DNA of 12,252 nucleotides from NCBI GenBank assembly GCA_021805305.1, contig JAJZFO010000010.1:1-12252 (forward strand). Direction: 5' to 3'. The notes beneath the pieces are model-generated. The model did no database searches and was not told where the DNA came from. It saw nothing but the letters and a program-made list of their open reading frames with translations. The DNA comes from Actinomycetes bacterium. Lineage in GTDB: Bacteria > Actinomycetota > Acidimicrobiia > Acidimicrobiales > RAAP-2. A program made the translations under genes and the position numbers. Below, in pieces: positions 6,597 to 12,252 of this stretch. Positions within the stretch are counted from its first letter, which is position 1. The number at the start of each line of letters is the position of its first letter.

Positions 6597-6688
6597 ATAT
6601 CCTCCGAACGAGTGGCGAGGTCGACGACTCTCACCTCCACTCTAGGGACGCCTCTGAGCGCTCCAGCGAATTCACTGGATAGTCTAAG

Positions 6689-6718
6689 GACATCGACAGA
6701 GTGTGAAGGTTCGATGTC
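6689..6718 (-). promoter_or_regulatory. Perfect 8-bp inverted repeat overlapping a -35 hexamer
   Basis: GACATCGA (6689-6696) and TCGATGTC (6711-6718) are perfect inverted copies 22 bp apart centre to centre, about two helical turns on one DNA face. On the minus strand the upstream half-site overlaps a consensus TTGACA (6720 down to 6715). No good -10 lies 17 nt after it; the nearest TAnnnT is TAGACT at 6681-6686. The arrangement suggests a dimeric regulator controlling the first Kelch-FN3 gene. Protein and mode of action are unknown. Confidence 0.5.
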
Positions 6719-6977
6719 AAGTCGTCTCATCGTGCTACGGCGTGAGTGTTCACAATCGAGTCGGCGCCGTACAGTGTGTTGCCACGAACGACACGTCACA
6801 CGGTGCTGATGAGAGTCGTCGAGTCGAATGACCACGGGCAAGACCCGAGTACTCGCGAACCGTCGACGCAACGTGACGCGTCCACGAGTTGACCGCGATC
6901 TCCGATGACTATGCGTCGAACCGCTCCTCGTCGACGACGACCTCTACGTCTCGCCCCTCAACGTCGCGTCGTCGAGA

Positions 6978-7002
6978 GGCCTCGAACTCTCCTCGAGAGG
7001 CC
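6978..7002 (-). terminator. Possible hairpin after the second Kelch-FN3 gene
   Basis: GGCCTCGA (6978-6985) can pair with TCGA-GA-GGCC (6993-7002) through 8 base pairs with a 2-nt bulge and a 7-nt loop. It starts 8 nt after the stop codon at 7011. There is no T-run. Position supports a terminator role, but the structure is modest. Confidence 0.35.
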
Positions 7003-7010
7003 AGATCCTC

Positions 7011-8867
7011 CTAGGGCGTGTAGACCATCACTTCTCGCGAGGCCGATCCGACGCCCACCGCGTTGATCGCCCGAACGACGATGTAGGTCCTGAAGCCCTT
7101 GCGTCCCCGGAATGCGAAAGTTCTCTGCCTGATCAGCCTGGCATTGAGTGGGCTCGTGGTCTCGCCACCCGACGCGGGTCCGACGTACACGTCGTAGCCG
7201 ATCACGCGACTGCCCCCGTTGGAGCGAGGCCAGCGCCAGTGCAGGACGACTCGGCCCCTCAGCGCACGCGCCGAGGTGATGATCGGAGGACCGGGCGTGG
7301 CGCGCACGACGACGCTCATCGAGGGACTCGACGCGGGCCCGTTGCCCGAGGCATTGGTCGCGTAGACGACGAAGGTGTAGCGCGTGCCATCGCGTAGTCC
7401 CGAGATCACGCAACCCTTCGCCGTCGCGGGCACGTGACACGACGCGCCGCCGGGACGAGCGATGGCGCGATAGCTCACGAGAGGCACACCCGAGGTCGAC
7501 GCCGGCGCACTCCACGAGAGCGTCACCGCTTCGTTCGCGGGCGCCACTGACATGATCGTCGGAGCGCTCGGAACACTCGAGGGGACCACCACGTTCGACG
7601 TGGCTGACGCCCCCGCTCCCACCGCCGTGGTCGCGACGACGCTGAACGTGTAGCGATCACCGTTGACGAGTCCCGTCACCGTGCAGGTGGTCGCACCGGA
7701 CGTGGCGCACGACGTTCCCGCACTCGTCGGTGACGCCAGATCCTTGGCGAGAACGAGGTACCCGGTGATCGCACTACCACCATCGGACGTCGGTACCGTC
7801 CACGTCACCACCGACTGGGCATTTGCGCTCGAGGTCGCGCGCACGTCGCGAGGGGCCGTCGCGGGCGTGACGAACTCCCACGTGTCGGAGAAGGAGCTGG
7901 CACCATCGGTGCCGCCGAAGAGCACGACGTCGCGATGCTTCGCGTCGTACGTCATCGATGACTGCCACCGAGGCACTGGCGAGTTCGCCGGGGTCAGCGA
8001 ACTCCAGTAGACGCCGTTCCACAGCCACGTCTGGGCGTCGGCGCTCGTGCCATCGGTACCCGCGAAGAGAACGAGTTCGCCGATCGTGCCGTCGTAGGCC
8101 AATGATCCCCCGTAGCGCCCCGGCGGGCTCGCCACCGTCGCCGAGGTCCACGCCGCGCCGTCCCAGGTCCAGGTGTCACCCAGGACCCCGTTCGTCCCGC
8201 GACCACCGAAGAGGACCACATCACGATGCTTCGCGTCGTACGCCATCGACCCGCCCGCGCGCGCCGGCGGGCTCGCCGGACCCGTCGCCGACGACGTCCA
8301 GGTCGTACCGTCCCAAGTCCAAGTGTCCGCGAGCGGTCCGCTGGCACCCTGCCCACCGAAGAGGACCACCGTGTGGGTGGCGGCGTCGTAGGCCATCGAG
8401 CCCTCCGACCGCGGCGCCGGGCCCGACGCGCTCGCCGGCGTCCACGCCGTGCCGTTCCAGGTCCAGGTGTCGCCCAAGACCCCGTTGAGCCCGACCCCGC
8501 CGAAGAGGACCACCGTGTGGGTGGCGGCGTCGTAGGCCATCGACGCGTTCTCGCGTCCCGGGGGGCTTGAGGGCGACGTCACCGGTGTCCAGGCGGCACC
8601 GTCCCAGACCCAGGTGTCGTCGAGGAACGCTCCATTGAACCCGCCGAAGAGGACCGTAGTGCCGGTGGCCGCGTCGTAGACCATGGACGCTCCGCTGCGG
8701 GGCGGCGGCGATCCCGTCGATGGCCCTATCTGGAGCCACTCGCCACTCACGGACCCCGGCGCGGACGCCCCGCGGGCGACCCCGTTGGCGAAGAGTGTCG
8801 CGCCCAGCGCCAACCCGGCGATGACCGGCACGAGGATCCGGCGTCCTAGCGAGAGTTGTCGTGACAT
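7011..8867 (-). CDS. Secreted Kelch-propeller protein with three FN3 domains
   Basis: This 618-residue exported paralogue of the 739-residue protein shares its architecture. The signal peptide spans about 1-35 (SLGRR basic end, LVPVIAGLALGATLF core). Six Kelch-type repeats follow at about 43-335, each with (S)MAYDA-TH-VVLFGG and DTWTWDG--W. The N-terminal EWLQIG strand can complete the last blade, which lacks its final W. FN3 domains lie at about 336-428, 432-522 and 525-617. Cysteine pairs Cys387/Cys395 and Cys477/Cys486 match those of the paralogue. The C-terminal FN3 is single and Arg-rich. ATG 8867 is chosen over the in-frame start at 8921 because it gives a clean signal peptide and AGGA stands 7 nt upstream. 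A promoter with TATAGT is visible. The function is unknown; a role in adhesion or surface binding is inference from the domains. Confidence 0.88.
   Translation of the reverse strand: MSRQLSLGRRILVPVIAGLALGATLFANGVARGASAPGSVSGEWLQIGPSTGSPPPRSGASMVYDAATGTTVLFGGFNGAFLDDTWVWDGAAWTPVTSPSSPPGRENASMAYDAATHTVVLFGGVGLNGVLGDTWTWNGTAWTPASASGPAPRSEGSMAYDAATHTVVLFGGQGASGPLADTWTWDGTTWTSSATGPASPPARAGGSMAYDAKHRDVVLFGGRGTNGVLGDTWTWDGAAWTSATVASPPGRYGGSLAYDGTIGELVLFAGTDGTSADAQTWLWNGVYWSSLTPANSPVPRWQSSMTYDAKHRDVVLFGGTDGASSFSDTWEFVTPATAPRDVRATSSANAQSVVTWTVPTSDGGSAITGYLVLAKDLASPTSAGTSCATSGATTCTVTGLVNGDRYTFSVVATTAVGAGASATSNVVVPSSVPSAPTIMSVAPANEAVTLSWSAPASTSGVPLVSYRAIARPGGASCHVPATAKGCVISGLRDGTRYTFVVYATNASGNGPASSPSMSVVVRATPGPPIITSARALRGRVVLHWRWPRSNGGSRVIGYDVYVGPASGGETTSPLNARLIRQRTFAFRGRKGFRTYIVVRAINAVGVGSASREVMVYTP
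8356..8543 (-). repeat. 44-bp identical repeat in adjacent Kelch blades
   Basis: Bases 8356-8399 are identical to 8500-8543, an offset of 144 bp or 48 codons, the length of one Kelch blade. Both encode the MAYDAATHTVVLFG part of blades 2 and 3. Neighbouring blades match far less at DNA level, which points to recent blade duplication or gene conversion. Confidence 0.85.
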
Positions 8868-8910
8868 TCGAGGATCCTGACGAGCATCGTTATCGGGGCC
8901 TACGACTGCG

Positions 8911-8916
8911 ACTATA
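8911..8916 (-). promoter_or_regulatory. Probable -10 element of the second Kelch-FN3 gene
   Basis: On the minus strand TATAGT matches the TATAAT consensus at five of six positions and would give a leader of about 37 nt containing the AGGA ribosome site. No clear TTGACA-like hexamer is seen 16-18 nt upstream, so it may need an activator. Confidence 0.45.
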
Positions 8917-9065
8917 GACAACGCCCCCGGTGCGTCTGCACGCGCACCAGAGCACCTGAGAAGCGAGGGTGCGACTTCGTGATCGGCCCGGTGATCGAGT
9001 GGCGAGAGCTGCGCGAACCGTGGTCGGACGTTGAGCCAGCGTCCTCGGTGTCGAGAGAATCCAAT

Positions 9066-9701
9066 TCAGTGACTGAAGATCGTCACGTTGTTGACGTAGG
9101 GCAGGATCGCCACCGCACCCACCACACCCACCGCGACGCTCATCAAGGTGAGTGCAGCGCGCCGGCGCGCCCCGCGCACTTGACGGCGAGACCTTCGCAG
9201 GAAGTCCCTCGGGGCGAATGTCGCGGTCTCCCTGAGGTGAGCCAGCACGTGGACCGTCGTCACCAGGAACCACAGGAAGAACGAGGCGTGATGGATCTGT
9301 GAGAGCTGCGGGTGCATCGACCGGGGCGCCACGATCACCAGACCGACGCCGGAGGCGAGCATCACCAGCGTCAGCACGATGATGACCGGCCCCAGCAGGC
9401 GTAGCAGCGGAAGCGGCGGTCCTTTGCGGCGATAGGAGTAGCTACCCGCGTAGTAGCGCACGAAGCGCCACGAGGTGCTGGCGACCTTCAACAGGATGGG
9501 CGGGATCACCACCACCCCTAAGAACACGTGCAGACGGGTCTGCGCGTTCGCCACCGGCACGGTGAGACCTACCAGGAAGAGCAGTACGAGGAGGAGGGCG
9601 GCGACCATGGCGGTGAGTCGCTCGTTGCCCTCGACGCCCCCGCTGCGCGGGTTGCGCGATTTACGCGTGAGCGGCACCCTCCGCTCGGTTCTCTCCGTCA
9701 T
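9066..9701 (-). CDS. Small polytopic membrane protein, cytochrome b561-like
   Basis: This 211-residue protein has a basic N-terminal tail and five predicted membrane segments at about 29-50, 58-75, 98-123, 137-156 and 182-201. Histidines lie in or at the ends of helices: His58 at the start of the second, His137/His138 at the start of the fourth, and His151 and His155 near its end. This spacing in paired helices is typical of b-type haem membrane proteins (cytochrome b561/ferric reductase-like), so electron transfer across the membrane is a reasonable guess. I cannot name a specific family. ATG 9701 is preferred over the in-frame TTG at 9713 because AGGAG lies 4 nt upstream of the ATG. No redox partner gene lies beside it; its neighbours are a Kelch gene and a PspC gene. 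The haem role is inference. Confidence 0.6.
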   Translation of the reverse strand: MTERTERRVPLTRKSRNPRSGGVEGNERLTAMVAALLLVLLFLVGLTVPVANAQTRLHVFLGVVVIPPILLKVASTSWRFVRYYAGSYSYRRKGPPLPLLRLLGPVIIVLTLVMLASGVGLVIVAPRSMHPQLSQIHHASFFLWFLVTTVHVLAHLRETATFAPRDFLRRSRRQVRGARRRAALTLMSVAVGVVGAVAILPYVNNVTIFSH

Positions 9702-9984
9702 CTCACTCCTCAATCCCGGTTCGCGCTTGCGGCCCGAGCACGTGTCACGAGGGGTCCATGGATCACGGTCAGTGAACCGATGACGACCTTCATCACTCCA
9801 GCGACGCGACCCGCGGCGACCCCTTCGCCGCCCCGACGTCGGAGGTCGTCATCAGCGTCACGTTTCTCAGTGCTCCTTCGCCTCGTCTCCTCGACACCGC
9901 GAAGCACACCCCCAAAGGTATGCCGGTCGGTCCAGAAGTGGGTAAGGAGAGACTAAGGGGGAGGTAAATCCGCGCGGCACGGTG
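9702..9984. other. Gap between the PspC/LiaF-like and b561-like genes
   Basis: This 283-bp stretch carries the ribosome site of the downstream gene (AGGAG, about 9706-9710 on plus coordinates). A 65-codon minus-strand frame (9710-9907) from a GTG start is Arg-rich and unrecognisable; I do not call it a gene. No clear promoter or terminator is seen. Confidence 0.5.
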
Positions 9985-10983
9985 CTACGACGCCGAGGCC
10001 ACGGCCCTCAACATCGATATCCGGCCGATTCCCACGCGAGCGTCGACCACCAGATGCGGATCGTGACGAGACTGCGCGGCGTTCACCCCCACGGGCAGCG
10101 AGGTGTAGTGCTCGGTGGCGCCACCACGGACGAACATGGGCGTGTCCGTCTGGTACGTCACGATGCCGATTCCCACGTTGGTCGTGAGACTCACGACGGC
10201 GTTGGCGGGCACCACGATCTGCAACACCCCGACCCCCACGCTCGCGCTCACGGTCGATCCCGTGACGGGGAAGTCCACCGCGCTCAGATCCACGGTGCCC
10301 GCACCGAATTCGACGTGGTAGCCGCGCGCGACCTGAGCCAGCGACGTCGGTTGCCAGACGAAGTCACCATTGCCACCGGCCAACGTCACACCGGTGGACT
10401 CGAGGAAGCCCATCACCGAGCCGACGACGACGATCAGCAGACTGACGACCGCCAGTAGGACCACGCCAGCGACGCGTCGTATCGTCAGTCGTCGAGCCGG
10501 CGTCTTGACGGCGATGATCGCCAGGGCGAGGAGGAACACCACCCAGGCCGCCGCCAGCCCCGGTGCCAGGACCCCCACGTGTCGCGCCACGGCGATCATC
10601 AGTCCGACCACCACGACCAACGACGCCAGGAGGGCGAAGGTCAGACGATGCGAGGTCGAGACTGGCGTCACCCGACGCCGCGGCGTGGCGTCAGCGTCGG
10701 CCAGTGGCACCACCACCCACATCACGAGATAGATCGCCACGCCCAATCCCCAGAAGAGGGTGAGCACCGCGAAGACGATGCGAACGAGGTTCTCATTGAC
10801 GTCGAAGCGCTCGGCGATCCCGCCGGCGACGCCGGCGATGACGCGTTGCTCGCGACTACGCCGTAGCCGAGCCGACGCCGAATCCGGCGTTGGCGTCGAT
10901 GCCGCCGCGGCGGTGTCGGGCTGCTCGCCGATCGCCGGACTCGCCTCGTTCGGTACCTCGTTCGCTGATGTGCTGTCGCTCAT
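9985..10983 (-). CDS. PspC-domain membrane protein with LiaF-like C-terminus
   Basis: This 332-residue envelope-stress membrane protein has an Ala/Pro/Ser-rich cytoplasmic N-terminus (1-38). A PspC domain follows at about 39-95, with RVIAGVAGGIAERF, the VNENLVRIVF segment and its hydrophobic helix ending in WVVVPLAD. Three more membrane segments lie at about 114-133, 142-160 and 170-191. The C-terminal 130 residues are predicted to be beta-rich (FGAGTVDLSAV, SVGVGVLQIVVP, NVGIGIV, DARVGIGRI) and resemble the LiaF/DUF2154-type domain of antibiotic-response regulators. In Firmicutes LiaF inhibits the LiaS kinase. Here a PspC-containing histidine kinase is encoded divergently next door, so the two proteins probably act in one sensing circuit. 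ATG 10983 has no Shine-Dalgarno sequence but has a -10 element at leaderless spacing. The domain calls are solid; the partnership is inferred from gene order. Confidence 0.88.
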   Translation of the reverse strand: MSDSTSANEVPNEASPAIGEQPDTAAAASTPTPDSASARLRRSREQRVIAGVAGGIAERFDVNENLVRIVFAVLTLFWGLGVAIYLVMWVVVPLADADATPRRRVTPVSTSHRLTFALLASLVVVVGLMIAVARHVGVLAPGLAAAWVVFLLALAIIAVKTPARRLTIRRVAGVVLLAVVSLLIVVVGSVMGFLESTGVTLAGGNGDFVWQPTSLAQVARGYHVEFGAGTVDLSAVDFPVTGSTVSASVGVGVLQIVVPANAVVSLTTNVGIGIVTYQTDTPMFVRGGATEHYTSLPVGVNAAQSRHDPHLVVDARVGIGRISMLRAVASAS

Positions 10984-10989
10984 GAGCAG

Positions 10990-10995
10990 AGACTA
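10990..10995 (-). promoter_or_regulatory. Likely -10 element of the PspC/LiaF-like gene (leaderless)
   Basis: On the minus strand TAGTCT ends 6 nt before ATG 10983, so transcription would begin at the start codon. This is the same spacing as at the VIT-family gene. No ribosome site and no good -35 hexamer are visible, and activation by the neighbouring two-component system would fit. Confidence 0.45.
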
Positions 10996-11028
10996 CGGCG
11001 CCAGACCAGGTAGAACCATCGGGGATAT

Positions 11029-11055
11029 CCCTCAAGGGTCCTAAGGACCTCAGGG
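11029..11055. promoter_or_regulatory. Candidate operator palindrome in the divergent pspC-kinase region
   Basis: GGTCCTAAGGACC (11037-11049) is a perfect palindrome about a central A. It is flanked by CCCT (11029-11032) and AGGG (11052-11055), which also pair. Its centre (11043) lies about 60 bp from the predicted start sites of both divergent genes, a usual position for an activator site. A LuxR/NarL-type response regulator encoded next to the kinase is the natural candidate, but none is in the window. Confidence 0.5.
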
Positions 11056-11093
11056 TTTTCCCCCAGTGACTTCCTCGCGACGTCGTGGAAGAC

Positions 11094-11099
11094 TATGTA
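11094..11099 (+). promoter_or_regulatory. Possible -10 element of the PspC histidine kinase gene
   Basis: TATGTA resembles the -10 consensus and would give a leader of about 20 nt containing the AGGGAGG ribosome site. There is no convincing -35 hexamer at 16-18 nt. Confidence 0.35.
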
Positions 11100-11110
11100 C
11101 GGTTTCAGAA

Positions 11111-11117
11111 AGGGAGG
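11111..11117 (+). promoter_or_regulatory. Shine-Dalgarno site fixing the histidine kinase start
   Basis: AGGGAGG stands 6 nt before GTG 11124. It is one of the strongest ribosome sites in the window and decides this GTG as the start of the kinase gene, which has no ATG nearby in frame. Confidence 0.8.
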
Positions 11118-11123
11118 CATCTG

Positions 11124-12252
11124 GTGACCTCATCCCCCAACTCACCCCTCCCCATCCTCGGTGTCCCCCAGCGCCCCTTGCGGCGTTCCACCAGTTCGCC
11201 CCTCATCGGTGGTGTCTGCGCCGGCCTCGCCACACGACTGGGGGTGCGCGAACTCACCGTCCGCGTCGTGGCGAGTCTCACGGCGCTGTTCTTCGGGGTC
11301 GGACTCCTCATCTACATGCTGGCCTGGCTCCTCGTCCCGCGATGGGGTGAGGACCGGTCGGTCGCCCAACGCCTGGTCGGCGCGCGACGTGAGACGCATC
11401 TCATCTTGTTCGCACTCCTCCCGGTGCTTCTCGTGCTTCTCGCGCTGGGCAGATTCGCTCGACGCGGCGGGGGTGTCGCGGTCTGGCCCGTGCTTCTCGC
11501 CGGTGTCGCCCTGGTGGCGATCTGGTTCGGCTCGTCACGCGAGGAGAAGGGCCACCTCCACGAGGTCGTGAACGCCGCTCCCATTCTCGGGTCGTCCTCA
11601 TCACATGGATGGCGCGCCCTGGCGTGGCGCTTCGTCCCTGCCGTAGTCTTGCTCGTCATCGGCCTCGAGACGTTGCGGCGGATCGGCGGCATCTGGGGTG
11701 GGGCGGTTCCCGCCGTCCTGGGGGCGGGGGCCCTCGCCGCCGGTGGCGCCATCCTGCTGGCGCCGTGGTGGCTCGACAGCGTCCGCGATCTCTCGCGCGA
11801 GCGCCGCGAACGCGTCCGCGTCGAGGAGCGAGCCAAACTCGCGGCCCACGTCCACGACTCGGTCCTGCAGACCCTGACATTGATAGAGAAGGCCGCGCAC
11901 AATCCGGCCGAGGTCACACGGCTGGCTCGCGCTCAGGAGCGTGAACTCCGCCAGTGGCTCTTCTCACCCGAAGGCACCACGCGCCACGACGAGGCCGGCG
12001 AGTCGTTCGCCGAGCAATTACGCCGTATCGAGAGCGATGTCGAGAGTGACTACGGAGTGATCGTCGAACTCGTCATCGTGGGCGACTGCCCCGCCGATTC
12101 GCACGTCACCGCCCTCACCGGCGCCACTCGCGAGGCAGCGATCAACGCCGCCAAGTGGGCGGGGGTCGCGCGAGTGTCCATCTACGGGGAGGTCGAGCCC
12201 ACCGCCATCTCGGTCTACGTCCGCGACACCGGCGTCGGATTCGACCCCGAGC
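11124..12252 (+). CDS. PspC-domain sensor histidine kinase, 3' end outside window
   Basis: This is the sensor kinase of a two-component system, expected to phosphorylate a LuxR/NarL-type response regulator. I translated 376 codons from GTG 11124 with no stop; the gene runs off the right edge. A PspC domain occupies about 18-72 (SPLIGGVCAGLATRLGV, then helix and LAWLLVP). Further membrane segments lie at about 93-109, 118-135, 168-185 and 193-212. The dimerisation/phosphoacceptor region is HisKA_3-like: an Arg/Glu-rich coiled stretch (220-238), then AAHVHDSVLQTL with His244 as the phosphorylated residue. The ATPase domain shows an N box (REAAINAAKWAG, 336-347) and the G1 box VRDTGVGFDP (366-375) just before the cut. 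PspC-kinase genes divergent from PspC membrane proteins are a recurring actinobacterial arrangement. It probably senses envelope stress. The missing end would include the remaining ATP-binding boxes. Confidence 0.92.
   Translation, partial: MTSSPNSPLPILGVPQRPLRRSTSSPLIGGVCAGLATRLGVRELTVRVVASLTALFFGVGLLIYMLAWLLVPRWGEDRSVAQRLVGARRETHLILFALLPVLLVLLALGRFARRGGGVAVWPVLLAGVALVAIWFGSSREEKGHLHEVVNAAPILGSSSSHGWRALAWRFVPAVVLLVIGLETLRRIGGIWGGAVPAVLGAGALAAGGAILLAPWWLDSVRDLSRERRERVRVEERAKLAAHVHDSVLQTLTLIEKAAHNPAEVTRLARAQERELRQWLFSPEGTTRHDEAGESFAEQLRRIESDVESDYGVIVELVIVGDCPADSHVTALTGATREAAINAAKWAGVARVSIYGEVEPTAISVYVRDTGVGFDPE

Larger units (their letters stand above)
6597..7010. other. Intergenic region between the two Kelch-FN3 genes
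   Basis: This 414-bp stretch is upstream of one Kelch gene and downstream of its paralogue. It holds the GGAGG ribosome site of the former (6601-6605 on plus coordinates), the inverted repeat with TTGACA (6689-6720), a possible -10 TAGACT (6681-6686, minus strand) and a weak hairpin near the paralogue's stop. Short open frames exist on both strands but have no ribosome site and no recognisable product. I see no gene here. Confidence 0.6.

Noticed and set aside
6612..6809. 65-codon plus-strand frame in the gap between the Kelch genes
   Set aside because: GTG start without ribosome site, Ser/Arg-rich product with no resemblance; the region carries minus-strand control elements.
6590..6871. 93-codon minus-strand frame upstream of the Kelch gene
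   Set aside because: It overlaps the Kelch start and its GGAGG site in another frame, and has no recognisable product or ribosome site.
4377..8867. Kelch and FN3 DNA repeats as a CRISPR array or transposon ends
   Set aside because: Repeats are in-frame, 144 or 318 bp apart, and encode blades or FN3 strands; there are no spacers, terminal inverted repeats or target duplications.
9710..9907. 65-codon minus-strand frame whose TGA abuts the b561-like gene
   Set aside because: The overlap with a TTG looked like coupling, but the true downstream start is the ATG at 9701 with its own AGGAG; the product is Arg-rich and unrecognised.
11029..11059. Palindrome followed by TTTT as a plus-strand terminator
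   Set aside because: No plus-strand transcript is expected to end there: it lies between two divergent gene starts, so a regulator site is the better reading.

Overview
The window is high-GC bacterial DNA, most likely from an actinobacterium (Actinomycetota). The main evidence is the gene order fhaA-fhaB-pstP-pbpA, which is the hallmark serine/threonine-phosphorylation and cell-wall cluster of that phylum. GTG and TTG starts, apparent leaderless promoters, and a PspC-type histidine kinase divergent from a PspC membrane protein fit the same group. Tandem secreted Kelch/FN3 proteins suggest a less-studied lineage such as Acidimicrobiia, but that is a guess.

Left part (1-3018, minus strand): a tight operon read from right to left. 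It encodes FhaA (DUF3662 plus FHA), FhaB (membrane anchor plus FHA), PstP (PP2C phosphatase with one membrane helix and a Thr-rich outer tail) and the first 227 codons of a class B penicillin-binding protein, cut by the window edge just after its catalytic STFK motif. Junctions are 2 nt gaps or 4 nt overlaps. No rodA/ftsW gene lies between pstP and pbpA, where it is usually found.

Middle-left (3105-4319): a tRNA-Leu(CAG) gene divergent from fhaA; a 336-bp gap with a long, well-paired imperfect stem; and a VIT1/CCC1-family iron/manganese transporter gene with a likely leaderless promoter. A strong hairpin separates that gene from the next one upstream.

Centre (4377-8867, minus strand): two paralogous exported proteins. 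Each has a signal peptide, a predicted six-bladed Kelch propeller closed by its own N-terminal strand, and FN3 domains (four in one, three in the other). The extra FN3 arose by an in-frame 318-bp duplication. The first paralogue is preceded by a perfect 8-bp inverted repeat overlapping a TTGACA hexamer.

Right part (9066-12252): a small polytopic membrane protein with intramembrane histidines (cytochrome b561-like); a PspC/LiaF-like membrane protein on the minus strand; and, divergent from it, a PspC-domain sensor histidine kinase running off the window. A palindrome (GGTCCTAAGGACC) lies midway between the two predicted start sites. Nearly every gene concerns the cell envelope: wall synthesis control, secreted propeller proteins and envelope-stress sensing. 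No mobile element, CRISPR array or phage gene was seen.
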